A stretch of 33,549 nucleotides of DNA from an uncultured Prevotella sp. GTDB taxonomy: Bacteria > Bacteroidota > Bacteroidia > Bacteroidales > Bacteroidaceae. This document shows, piece after piece, positions 15,445 to 23,487 of this stretch (position 1 is its first letter; each line of letters starts with the position of its first letter). The notes below the pieces were generated by a model that worked only from the letters and a program-made list of their open reading frames with translations, was not told where the DNA came from and ran no database searches. Location: assembly GCA_947164965.1 (NCBI GenBank), contig CAMUYR010000037.1:1-33549 (forward strand), written 5' to 3'. The position numbers and the translations under genes are program-made.

Positions 15445-16638
15445 ATGAAAAATAAGAAAGTATGGATGGGTGTGGGCGCTGTAGTCCTGATAGCCCTCGT
15501 CATCTGGCTGTTTTCAGGTGGCAAGAAAGAACAAAAGGCTGAATTTGAAACAGCCAAAGTCGAAAAGCAGAACATCAGTACGTCGATTACGGCAACAGGT
15601 ACTATTGAGCCAGTCACCTCTGTGACTGTAGGTACGCAGGTGTCGGGTATCGTTTCGAAACTCTATGTAGATTACAACTCGGTAGTCAAAAAAGGACAGG
15701 TCATCGCCGAACTGGATAAGACAAACCTGATTAGTGAACTGAACCGTGCAAAGGCAGACTTGTCAAGTGCACAAAGTTCTTTGAACTATGAGACAGCTAA
15801 TTTCAATAGGTATAAGACTCTCTTTGAGAAAGGTCTCGTATCAGCGGATGAATATGAAAATGCTAAGCTGTCATTCGAGCGTTCCCGTCAGACAGTGAAC
15901 TCAAGTCGTGAGAGTGTTCAGAAGGCTCAAACCAATTTGGGTTATGCCACCATCACCAGTCCTATCGATGGCGTAGTTCTCTCGAAGAGCGTGGAAGAAG
16001 GCCAGACAGTGGCAGCATCGTTCAACACTCCAGAGCTGTTTACCATCGCAAAAGACTTGACTGATATGCGTGTGATTGCTGATATTGACGAAGCAGATAT
16101 TGGTGGTGTAAAAGAAGGACAGCGTGTGAGCTTTACAGTAGATGCTTTCCCCGATGACAAGTTTGAGGGACAAGTAACACAAGTGCGCCAGCAAGCTACC
16201 ACCGAGAGTAACGTTGTTACCTATGAAGTGGTAATCAGCGCTCCCAACAAAGACTTGAAATTGAAGCCTGGACTGACTGCCAATGTTACCATCTTCACAC
16301 TAGAGAAGAACGACGTGCTGGCAGCTCCTGCAAAAGCCCTGCGATTCGTGCCAAACGAGGCGTTGCTCTCGAAGGGTCAACAGATAGAAGACATAGAAGC
16401 GCCTACAAAGGTATGGACACTGGAAGGTAATACTTTCAAGGCCCACGCTGTAGAAGTGGGGACCAGCAATGGTATGGTGACGGAAATCGTCAGTGGAATC
16501 AAAGAGGGTACAGATGTACTTGTAGACTTCAAGCTGAGCGGTGGTGATGAGCCACAGAGCGAACAGGCTCAGAACCCCTTCATGCCACGTCCAAGAAACA
16601 ATAGGAATCAACAGAACGGCAATCAACAGAAGAAATAA
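15445..16638 (+). CDS. Periplasmic adaptor (membrane fusion) protein, MacA-like
   Basis: Links the inner-membrane transporter to the TolC-like channel. The 397-residue protein has one N-terminal membrane anchor (about 7-23), a barrel-sandwich/lipoyl half (SVTVGTQVSGIVSKLYVDYNSVVKKGQVIAELD), a short coiled-coil hairpin (about 95-165), the second lipoyl half (ATITSPIDGVVLSKSVEEGQTV) and a beta-barrel domain around DMRVIADIDEADIGGVKEGQ. The C-terminal 25 residues are rich in Asn, Gln and Pro. The next gene's ATG follows its stop codon directly. The pairing with a MacB-type ATPase and permease makes MacA the best family comparison. Confidence 0.92.
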   Translation: MKNKKVWMGVGAVVLIALVIWLFSGGKKEQKAEFETAKVEKQNISTSITATGTIEPVTSVTVGTQVSGIVSKLYVDYNSVVKKGQVIAELDKTNLISELNRAKADLSSAQSSLNYETANFNRYKTLFEKGLVSADEYENAKLSFERSRQTVNSSRESVQKAQTNLGYATITSPIDGVVLSKSVEEGQTVAASFNTPELFTIAKDLTDMRVIADIDEADIGGVKEGQRVSFTVDAFPDDKFEGQVTQVRQQATTESNVVTYEVVISAPNKDLKLKPGLTANVTIFTLEKNDVLAAPAKALRFVPNEALLSKGQQIEDIEAPTKVWTLEGNTFKAHAVEVGTSNGMVTEIVSGIKEGTDVLVDFKLSGGDEPQSEQAQNPFMPRPRNNRNQQNGNQQKK

Positions 16639-17394
16639 ATGGACGACAATAGAAAAGTTGTTATCGAACTGCAGAACGTAAAGCGCTACTTTCAGGTAGG
16701 CTCTGAAACGGTGAAAGCCCTAAGAGGCGTCTCGTTCAAAATCTATGAGGGCGAGTTTGTCACCATTCAGGGTACATCAGGTTCTGGTAAGTCGACGCTG
16801 CTTAATCAATTGGGTTGCTTGGACACACCTACCTCTGGCGAATATCTGTTAGACGGAGTGCCAGTAAGCTCGATGTCGAAGACACAGCGTGCACATCTGA
16901 GAAACCAGAAGATAGGTTTCGTGTTCCAAAACTATAACCTGTTGGCAAAGACGACAGCTGTAGAGAATGTAGAGCTACCATTGATGTACAATACAAAGTA
17001 CGATGCCCGTCAGCGTCGCAAGGCAGCTATTAAAGCACTTCAAGCAGTAGGACTTGGCGATCGATTGATGCATAAATCCAATCAGATGTCAGGTGGACAG
17101 ATGCAGCGCGTAGCCATTGCCCGTGCATTAGTAAACGAACCCGCTGTGCTGTTGGCTGACGAAGCCACTGGTAACCTGGATACACGTACTTCGTTTGAGA
17201 TGCTGGTACTGTTCCAGGAGCTCTATAAACAGGGACATACCATCATCTTTGTGACTCACAACCCAGAAATTGCTGAATACGCATCACGTAATATCAATCT
17301 GCGTGATGGCAAAATACGCGAGGATACCATCAATACTAATATTAAGTCGGCAGCAGAGGCTTTGGCCAAGTTGCCTGCACCCAATGACGATTAA
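16639..17394 (+). CDS. MacB/LolD-type ABC transporter ATP-binding protein
   Basis: Cytoplasmic ATPase that powers the pump. In 251 residues it has Walker A GTSGSGKST (45-53), the Q-loop (FVFQNYNLL), the signature SGGQMQ (151-156), Walker B AVLLADE with catalytic E175, a D-loop (GNLD) and the switch histidine in FVTHN. MacB in E. coli fuses this domain to the permease; here the two are separate genes, common in Bacteroidetes. The permease starts three bases after its stop. The substrate cannot be told from sequence; macrolides, peptides or lipids are all possible for this family. Confidence 0.95.
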   Translation: MDDNRKVVIELQNVKRYFQVGSETVKALRGVSFKIYEGEFVTIQGTSGSGKSTLLNQLGCLDTPTSGEYLLDGVPVSSMSKTQRAHLRNQKIGFVFQNYNLLAKTTAVENVELPLMYNTKYDARQRRKAAIKALQAVGLGDRLMHKSNQMSGGQMQRVAIARALVNEPAVLLADEATGNLDTRTSFEMLVLFQELYKQGHTIIFVTHNPEIAEYASRNINLRDGKIREDTINTNIKSAAEALAKLPAPNDD

Positions 17395-17397
17395 GAT

Positions 17398-18612
17398 ATG
17401 AATATAACAAATCTTTTTAAAGTTAGCCTCAAGGCCGTAGCTAACAATAAGATGCGCTCGTTCCTCTCGATGTTGGGTATCATCATCGGTGTGGCAGCTG
17501 TCATTATCATGATGGCCATTGGACAGGGTTCGAAGGAGAGCATCCGTAAGGAGCTATCGACGATGGGTACCAATCTGCTGACTATTCGTCCTGGTGCCGA
17601 TATGCGTGGTGGTGTTCGTCAGGATCCTTCTGCCATGCAGACGTTAAAGATAGCAGACTACGAACGCATCATGCGCGAGAAGAAGTTTGTGTCGAAGGTA
17701 TCGCCTGAGGTCACTGCTTCCGGCCAAGCCATCTATGGAAGCAACAATACCACAACATCGATGTATGGCGAATCGATAGAATATCTGGATATTCGTTTAT
17801 GGACTATTGAAGAAGGAGATTGCTTCACAGAAGAGGACATCAAGAAAGCCGCCAAGGTATGCGTGGTTGGTGCCACTATTGTAAAAGAACTGTTCAACGG
17901 ACACGATCCCATCGGTAAAACCATTCGTTTTAAGTCGATACCCATGCGTATCATTGGTGTGCTGAAGTCGAAAGGCTATAACTCGTGGGGTATGGATCAG
18001 GACAATGTCATCATTGCCCCCTATACTACCGTCATGAAGCGTATCAATGCCCAGACTTATTTCTCCAGTATCGTATGCTCTGCACTCACAGAGGAACTGT
18101 CTGATGCCGCTATCGAAGAGTTGACTCAGATGCTGCGCGACAATCACAAACTCAAAGGAGATGCTGTTGACGACTTCACTATCCGTTCACAAGCAGAAAT
18201 GATGGAGACTATGTCGTCGACGATGGATACCGTCACACTGATCCTTGTAGTTGCAGCTGCTTTCTCACTGTTGGTGGCCGGTATTGGTATCATGAACATC
18301 ATGCTGGTGTCAGTAACCGAGCGCACCAAGGAGATTGGTTTGCGTATGGCGGTAGGTGCTACTGGTCCCGTCATCTCACTACAATTCTTGATTGAATCAG
18401 TACTCATCTCTGTCACAGGCGGACTGATCGGTATTCTCGTCGGTTGTTCAGCTAGTGCCTTCCTAGGTTCGTTTGGTATGCCCTCCAGCGTACCTGCTTG
18501 GAGTATTTATGTATCCTTTATGGTTTGCGTATTCATAGGTGTACTATTTGGTTACATTCCTGCTCAGAAAGCAGCAAATATGGATCCTATAGAAGCTATC
18601 AGACATGAGTAA
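17398..18612 (+). CDS. MacB/FtsX-family ABC transporter permease
   Basis: Inner-membrane subunit with the MacB mechanotransmission fold. The 404-residue protein has a first membrane helix (about 20-44, FLSMLGIIIGVAAVIIMMAIG), a large periplasmic MacB-core domain (about 45-270), then three helices (about 277-305, 328-352, 363-388). The conserved cytoplasmic-loop motif SVTERTKEIGLRMAVGA precedes the third helix and the C-terminal AANMDPIEAIRHE is the standard ending. With the separate ATPase, adaptor and TolC-like protein it makes a full tripartite pump. Its last eight bases overlap the kinase gene. Confidence 0.94.
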   Translation: MNITNLFKVSLKAVANNKMRSFLSMLGIIIGVAAVIIMMAIGQGSKESIRKELSTMGTNLLTIRPGADMRGGVRQDPSAMQTLKIADYERIMREKKFVSKVSPEVTASGQAIYGSNNTTTSMYGESIEYLDIRLWTIEEGDCFTEEDIKKAAKVCVVGATIVKELFNGHDPIGKTIRFKSIPMRIIGVLKSKGYNSWGMDQDNVIIAPYTTVMKRINAQTYFSSIVCSALTEELSDAAIEELTQMLRDNHKLKGDAVDDFTIRSQAEMMETMSSTMDTVTLILVVAAAFSLLVAGIGIMNIMLVSVTERTKEIGLRMAVGATGPVISLQFLIESVLISVTGGLIGILVGCSASAFLGSFGMPSSVPAWSIYVSFMVCVFIGVLFGYIPAQKAANMDPIEAIRHE

Positions 18613-19663
18613 AGTATTCATCATGAACAAACATGTGGCCGGTGCATGCCACATGGCCCTCTGGGCATTCCTCTTCCTGTCTCCACTCACCTATTGGAGA
18701 GGGCTGGGTTTTAATTTTGTGCACTATCTGATGACGTGCATGAGCCCCCTGTTGTTGATGATAGTATTTTACCTCAATTACATGGTATTGGCGCCCAAAT
18801 TATTCGTAGCTGGCAAGCACCGTTACGATCTGCTCATTAACGTGGTACTTTTAACCATATTGGGCACCATCAATCACTATTGGATGCATTTTACGAACAC
18901 CATATTTGTACCATCCTATAGAGAAACTGACACAATAGGCACCGTCGCCTACATTGTGCGCGACAGTATAAATCTTGGCGTCTTTGCTGCTGGTGCCACA
19001 GCATTAGCAGTGGCACGGAGATGGGTGACCACCGACCAGAAACTGAAAGAGACAGAGGCTGCTCGAACCAAAGCAGAATTAACTAATTTGCGTAGCCAGA
19101 TTAATCCGCATTTTCTGTTAAATACGCTGAACAACATCTATGCACTGACAGCATTCGATACGCCTAAAGCACAGGAAGCCATCCAAGAGTTATCAAAGAT
19201 GTTGCGTCACATTCTGTATGATTACCAGCAGCCCTTAGTACCACTGAAGGATGAAGTGGAATTTCTGCAGAATTATATCAACCTCATGAAACTTCGCCTG
19301 CCTGAGTCTGTAGAGATTAAAACAGAATTCAATGTGAGCAATCCGCAACAGCAGGTGGCACCCATGCTTTTCATCTCGCTAGTAGAGAATGCCTTCAAAC
19401 ATGGTGTCAGCCCCTCAGAGAAGTCGTATATACATGTGACTATTGAGGAGAATAATGGAACCATTTCCTGCAACATCCAAAACTCGAACCATCCCAAGAC
19501 AAGTGACGACTGTAGCGGACATGGAATCGGATTGAGACAAGTGCAACGACGACTGGACCTCTCCTACCCTGACGGCTACACATGGGAGAAGGGTGTTAGT
19601 GAAGACAACAAAACATATTATTCAAAAATAGTATTAACTCATTTAAATCAACCACAACTATGA
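18605..19663 (+). CDS. LytS/YehU-type sensor histidine kinase
   Basis: A 352-residue inner-membrane kinase. About four N-terminal membrane helices (13-31, 43-64, 76-96, 116-137) lead through a short coiled coil to the HisKA_7TM-free His_kinase domain: LRSQINPHFLLNTLNNIYAL with phosphoacceptor H169, and an ATPase domain with LVENAFKHGVSP and GHGIGLRQVQRRLDL. There is no extracytoplasmic sensor domain, so it probably senses within the membrane, or monitors the pump itself. It overlaps the permease by eight bases and the response regulator by four, so it is translationally tied to both; an alternative ATG at 18623 would remove the overlap. Confidence 0.93.
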   Translation: MSKVFIMNKHVAGACHMALWAFLFLSPLTYWRGLGFNFVHYLMTCMSPLLLMIVFYLNYMVLAPKLFVAGKHRYDLLINVVLLTILGTINHYWMHFTNTIFVPSYRETDTIGTVAYIVRDSINLGVFAAGATALAVARRWVTTDQKLKETEAARTKAELTNLRSQINPHFLLNTLNNIYALTAFDTPKAQEAIQELSKMLRHILYDYQQPLVPLKDEVEFLQNYINLMKLRLPESVEIKTEFNVSNPQQQVAPMLFISLVENAFKHGVSPSEKSYIHVTIEENNGTISCNIQNSNHPKTSDDCSGHGIGLRQVQRRLDLSYPDGYTWEKGVSEDNKTYYSKIVLTHLNQPQL

Positions 19664-20370
19664 CAATTAATTGTGCTATTATAGACGACGAGCCATTGGC
19701 AGCTGGTCTGCTGAAGAGCTACGTAGAAAAAACTCCATTCCTCCACCTCATTGGCACTTTCGGATCAGCCCTGGAAGCCATGAAGGCCATCAGAGATTCG
19801 CCTGTGCAGCTGCTGTTCCTTGACATACAGATGCCTGAACTCTCTGGTATTGAGTTTGCCAAGATATTGCCTCGCGACATGAAAATCATCTTCACTACAG
19901 CTTTCCAACAATATGCTGTAGAAGGATACAAGGTGTCAGCTTTGGATTATCTGATGAAACCCATCTCATACGACGATTTCCTGAAAGCTGCTAATAAGGC
20001 ATTGGAATGGTTTGACTTTGCCACTAGACAGCAGAATGCGGCTAGCGACCGATTTATGTATGTAAAATGCGACTACAAGTTGCAACGTGTCAACATGGAC
20101 GACATCCTTTATATTGAAGGTGTAAAGGATTATGTGTGTATCCATATGGCTAATGGCGAGGAAATCATGAGTCTGATGAACATGAAGAAACTAGAGCAAT
20201 ATCTGCCTCAGCCAGAATTTCTGCGTACCCACCGTTCCTTCATTGCCCATATGCCAAAGGCTGACGGTGTTGACAGACAACGCATCGTTATGGGCTCAGT
20301 GTTTATCCCCGTCTCCGACAGCTACAGACAGAATGTACAAGAATATTTCGACACTCATACGCTGACATAA
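19660..20370 (+). CDS. LytTR-family response regulator
   Basis: Partner of the kinase just upstream. The 236-residue protein has a receiver domain (acidic pair IIDDE near the N-terminus, phosphoacceptor D55 in LLFLDIQMPE, conserved T80 in FTTAF, K100 in LMKP) and a C-terminal LytTR DNA-binding domain (about 130-230: KCDYKLQRVNMDDILYIEG, then FLRTHRSFIAHM). It should bind direct repeats upstream of its targets; a candidate pair lies just upstream of the efflux promoter, suggesting autoregulation of the operon. Confidence 0.94.
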   Translation: MTINCAIIDDEPLAAGLLKSYVEKTPFLHLIGTFGSALEAMKAIRDSPVQLLFLDIQMPELSGIEFAKILPRDMKIIFTTAFQQYAVEGYKVSALDYLMKPISYDDFLKAANKALEWFDFATRQQNAASDRFMYVKCDYKLQRVNMDDILYIEGVKDYVCIHMANGEEIMSLMNMKKLEQYLPQPEFLRTHRSFIAHMPKADGVDRQRIVMGSVFIPVSDSYRQNVQEYFDTHTLT

Positions 20371-20384
20371 TAATTTATTCCGTT

Positions 20385-21302
20385 ATGGAAAAGAAAAGTA
20401 ATGACATATTGCTGAAAAATGTCAATTTGCTATCAAAATTGACTGATCAGGAGGTAGGCATGATGCCTGCCACAGAAGCCCCGCTTCCCTCAGTAGAGCA
20501 GGTGAAAGAAATAGTCAATCTGGTGAAGAGCATCATCTTCCCTGATTATTTTAACAAGCGGCAACCAAATGAGACTATCCGCTCTTACTACATTGGGGTA
20601 CACATGGAAGAACTGTCCAGACTACTGATAAAGCAGATAGCTCACGGATTGCAGTTCTGTGAAGACTGCGAGGCCATCAAGACCAAGCAGCAAGTATATC
20701 AGGAAGCAGAACGACTTACTATGGATTTTATTGGCGAACTGCCTGAAATTAAGCGTTTGCTTTATACAGATGTACAGGCAATGTTCGACAACGATCCTGC
20801 TGCTCCCAACTATGGTGAGGTCATTTTCTGTTATCCTGTGGTTAACACGATGACCCACTATCGCATTGCCCACAAATTGCACCAATTACAAGTGCCCGTT
20901 ATTCCTCGCATCATCACTGAGCTCGCTCACTCAAAGACGGGTATTGACATTCATCCTGGTGCTCAGATTGGCGAATATTTTGCCATCGATCACGGTACAG
21001 GTGTCGTGATTGGTGAAACCAGTATTATTGGTAATCACGTAACACTTTATCAGGGTGTTACACTGGGTGCCAAGAGCTTCAAATACGACGAAAACGGCAA
21101 CATGCTGAATATCCCCCGTCATCCCATCATTGAAGACCATGTTACCGTCTACTCCAATGCTTCTATCTTAGGACGTATCACCATTGGGCATCACTCGGTG
21201 ATAGGTGGTAACATTTGGGTTACCAATGATGTACCTCCCTACTCGCGCATCCAGCAGTCGAAAGCTGTAGAAGCGTCCTTCGATGGAGGATTAGGAATAT
21301 AA
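20385..21302 (+). CDS. cysE: Serine O-acetyltransferase
   Basis: Transfers acetyl from acetyl-CoA to L-serine, the first step of cysteine synthesis. The 305-residue protein has an N-terminal helical domain (about 35-165) and a left-handed beta-helix of hexapeptide repeats: TGIDIHPGAQIG with D188, and AIDHGTGVVIGETSIIG with the catalytic H203, followed by YQGVTLGA and IGHHSVIGGNIWVTNDVP. Length and layout match the longer EpsC/SAT type seen in Bacteroidetes. It follows the response regulator by 14 bases, without a recognisable promoter, so it may be co-transcribed with the efflux operon although the functions differ. Confidence 0.94.
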   Translation: MEKKSNDILLKNVNLLSKLTDQEVGMMPATEAPLPSVEQVKEIVNLVKSIIFPDYFNKRQPNETIRSYYIGVHMEELSRLLIKQIAHGLQFCEDCEAIKTKQQVYQEAERLTMDFIGELPEIKRLLYTDVQAMFDNDPAAPNYGEVIFCYPVVNTMTHYRIAHKLHQLQVPVIPRIITELAHSKTGIDIHPGAQIGEYFAIDHGTGVVIGETSIIGNHVTLYQGVTLGAKSFKYDENGNMLNIPRHPIIEDHVTVYSNASILGRITIGHHSVIGGNIWVTNDVPPYSRIQQSKAVEASFDGGLGI

Positions 21303-21303
21303 C

Positions 21304-21339
21304 AAAAAAGAGGCTTCCTCAATTGGAAGCGTCTTTTTT
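21304..21339. terminator. Bidirectional terminator shared by cysE and the lipoprotein gene
   Basis: AAAAAAGAGGCTTCC (21304-21318) pairs with GGAAGCGTCTTTTTT (21325-21339) with one mismatch and a six-base loop, giving a T run in either direction. The right arm lies inside the last codons of the minus-strand lipoprotein gene. Confidence 0.85.
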
Positions 21340-21870
21340 GATGTTTGCAAACTCACCACTAGCCTTCACGCTGTTACCAGTTCCACGGGTTACGCCTCGT
21401 GTCCAATAACCCCATTCGAAACCGCTGTCGTAGGACAGGTTGAAACGGACATCGCGAGAAGATCCATCATCCATGTATCCTGAAAAATAGTAGTCACTAA
21501 GTGAATAGTCGTAGATGTAGACATCATTCCAGCTATCATCGTAGCGGAGACGGATTTCACCATTGTACACATCCCAACGGAATTCACAATAGTAGTAGTC
21601 GTTGTAACGGCTATTGATATTGTAGTCTACCTCATAGCCCCATCCACCATAACTGTTCTCGCGTTCGAAATAGATGGTGGTGCGATAGCAATCGCCTGAG
21701 AGGCCAAAGCGATCATACATATAGGTATCGATATAACCAGTCCATGTACCATCAAGTGTACGTGCTTCTTCGCGATCTTCCCAATCGTTCCAGCGTTCGC
21801 AACCTGTGAACATCATTGTGGCAACCAAGACTATCGTCATTGTCGTCATGTAGGTAAACAGCTTCTTCAT
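21319..21870 (-). CDS. Tyr/Asp-rich lipoprotein of unknown function
   Basis: A 183-residue protein with a lipoprotein signal: a basic start, a hydrophobic core and a lipobox MFTGC placing the lipidated cysteine at about residue 24. The mature part opens LDGTWTGYID, reminiscent of lipocalin-like or META-type small beta-barrel lipoproteins where a GTW motif starts the first strand. The rest alternates aromatic and charged residues (DYYYCEFRW, YSLSDYYFSGYMDD), as expected of beta strands. No known family is recognised. It has its own promoter, and its last codons form half of the shared terminator. Confidence 0.8.
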   Translation of the reverse strand: MKKLFTYMTTMTIVLVATMMFTGCERWNDWEDREEARTLDGTWTGYIDTYMYDRFGLSGDCYRTTIYFERENSYGGWGYEVDYNINSRYNDYYYCEFRWDVYNGEIRLRYDDSWNDVYIYDYSLSDYYFSGYMDDGSSRDVRFNLSYDSGFEWGYWTRGVTRGTGNSVKASGEFANIKKDASN

Positions 21871-21911
21871 AATCGTATATTTTTAAATGGTTCAACTTTT
21901 ATTTCACACTG

Positions 21912-21943
21912 CAAAGGTAGGGAAAGAAAGAATGGAAAACAAA
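21912..21943 (-). promoter_or_regulatory. Promoter of the lipoprotein gene
   Basis: On the minus strand TTTG (21940-21943), a 20-base spacer, then TACCTTTG (21912-21919), about 40 bases before the start. Confidence 0.75.
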
Positions 21944-22025
21944 CTATTTTTCCTATTTAGAGGTAGGGATTTTCCTATTTTTGATAGAAATTTTCCTCAA
22001 ATGTGAAAAATTTTCGAAGAAAATC

Positions 22026-22056
22026 ATTGTCATTTCAAAAATAATACCTATCTTTA
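22026..22056 (+). promoter_or_regulatory. Orphan plus-strand promoter candidate
   Basis: ATTG (22026-22029), a 19-base spacer and TATCTTTA (22049-22056). The last base departs from TAnnTTTG. No coding sequence follows; a hairpin lies about 80 bases downstream. Confidence 0.35.
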
Positions 22057-22136
22057 CCACGTCAAATAAATGCTATGACATAAAAGAGAACAAAGCGATT
22101 TCTTTTCCATTATTAATACTATCATTTAGAAAGTAA

Positions 22137-22168
22137 GAAGCGACACGGTTGTGAAACCCTGTCGCTTC
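22137..22168. terminator. Strong hairpin downstream of the AmpG-like gene
   Basis: GAAGCGACA (22137-22145) pairs with TGTCGCTTC (22160-22168), and GGTT/AACC continue the stem around a GTGA loop. On the minus strand it lies about 30 bases past the permease stop and is followed by TTACTTTCT, so it is the likely terminator of that operon. It could also end a short plus-strand transcript. Confidence 0.75.
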
Positions 22169-22197
22169 AAATATTTTATTACAATCTGATGACTTGT

Positions 22198-23472
22198 CTA
22201 CTCCGTCTTTGCTTTCTTACCAAATTCCGGATCAATCTTCAAGAACCAGGTAACAAAATAGGTCAGCGAACAAGCAGCAACCACAATGAGGAAGAATGCC
22301 TGATAGCCAACAGCCTCCTGAAGAGCGCCCGCAAAGAGTCCTGGAATCATCATGGACAATGCCATGAAAGCTGTGCAGAGTGCATAGTGTGATGTCTTGT
22401 GTTCGCCCTGACTATAATAAATAAGGTATAGCATATAGGCTGAGAAGCCAAAACCATAACCAAACTGCTCGATAAAGACACAAATGTTAATAATCAACAA
22501 GCTGCTTGGGAGAACATACGAAAGATAGACGTAAACCAAATCGGGCAGCGTGATAGCCAGTACCATAGGCCACAACCATCGTTTGAGTCCATCACGACTA
22601 GCACAAATACCACCTAGAATACCTCCTAATGTCAGACCTATAACACCTACAGTGCCTTGAACCAAACCATATTCACCGTCACTCAAACCTAATCCGCCGT
22701 TATGACCAGCATCTACCAGGAAAAGAGCACTGATCTTCGCCAACAGTCCTTCTGGCATACGATAGAACAACATAAAACAGATACCAGCCCACACCTGAGG
22801 CTTTTGGAAAAAGGTAACCAGCGTTTGCTTAAACTCATTGAGAATACCACTGACGGTCTTCTGCATCTTCTCGCCATCTTCCGATGGTTTAGGCAATGCC
22901 CAATTATGGTAGAGCCACAAGGCGATAAAGAGTCCTGCCATCAAATAGAACACGAGACTCCACGAATAGCGGATATTGCGTGTAAGTACTTGAAGAGCTC
23001 CAGCCAAACCTACCAACAAACCAGAAGAGAAAATGGTGGCAATACGATAGAACGTGGAACGAATGCCCACAAAATAAGCCTGCTGGTGCTGGTCAAGTCC
23101 CAGCATATAAAAGCCATCAGCAGCAATGTCATGAGTAGCACTGCTAAAGGCCATCAGCCAGAAAAAGCATAGCGACCCCTGCAACCACCAAGGTCCTGGA
23201 ATCGTAAAGGCCACACCGGCCAAAGCTGCAGCTATCAGAATCTGCATGGCAATAATCCACCATCGCTTGGTGCGTAGCATATCTACAAATGGGCTCCAAA
23301 GGGGTTTGATAACCCAAGGCAGATAAAGCCAGGATGTATAAAGCGTGATATCTGTGTTTGAAAGTCCCAGACGTTTATACATGATAAGCGAAATGGTCAT
23401 CACAGCCACATAAGGTACGCCCTCAGCAAAGTAGAGGGTAGGCACCCAAGTCCATGGATTTCTTGTTTTCAT
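22198..23472 (-). CDS. ampG: AmpG-like muropeptide permease (MFS family)
   Basis: A 424-residue, roughly 12-helix transporter. The N-terminus NPWTWVPTLYFAEGVPYVAVMTISLIMYKRLGLS is split here by helix 1 but carries the AmpG signature (LYFAEGVPY), and SSATHDIAADGFYM matches the ATxDIAxDG motif of AmpG proteins. AmpG imports GlcNAc-anhydroMurNAc and its peptides across the inner membrane for cell-wall recycling. The gene starts 15 bases after the multidomain glycosyltransferase/HIT/SpoIID gene and must be in its operon. Some Bacteroidetes relatives of AmpG may carry other glycans, so the substrate is inferred. I count about 12 hydrophobic segments and no truncation. Confidence 0.85.
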   Translation of the reverse strand: MKTRNPWTWVPTLYFAEGVPYVAVMTISLIMYKRLGLSNTDITLYTSWLYLPWVIKPLWSPFVDMLRTKRWWIIAMQILIAAALAGVAFTIPGPWWLQGSLCFFWLMAFSSATHDIAADGFYMLGLDQHQQAYFVGIRSTFYRIATIFSSGLLVGLAGALQVLTRNIRYSWSLVFYLMAGLFIALWLYHNWALPKPSEDGEKMQKTVSGILNEFKQTLVTFFQKPQVWAGICFMLFYRMPEGLLAKISALFLVDAGHNGGLGLSDGEYGLVQGTVGVIGLTLGGILGGICASRDGLKRWLWPMVLAITLPDLVYVYLSYVLPSSLLIINICVFIEQFGYGFGFSAYMLYLIYYSQGEHKTSHYALCTAFMALSMMIPGLFAGALQEAVGYQAFFLIVVAACSLTYFVTWFLKIDPEFGKKAKTE

Positions 23473-23487
23473 CTTTTTAATATTTCG

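Larger units (their letters stand above)
21871..22197. other. AT-rich gene-free region with two promoter candidates and a hairpin
   Basis: No plausible coding sequence. It holds the lipoprotein promoter (21912-21943, minus), a plus-strand promoter-like pair (22026-22056) with no gene after it, and a strong hairpin (22137-22168) next to the AmpG-like gene's stop. Confidence 0.7.
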
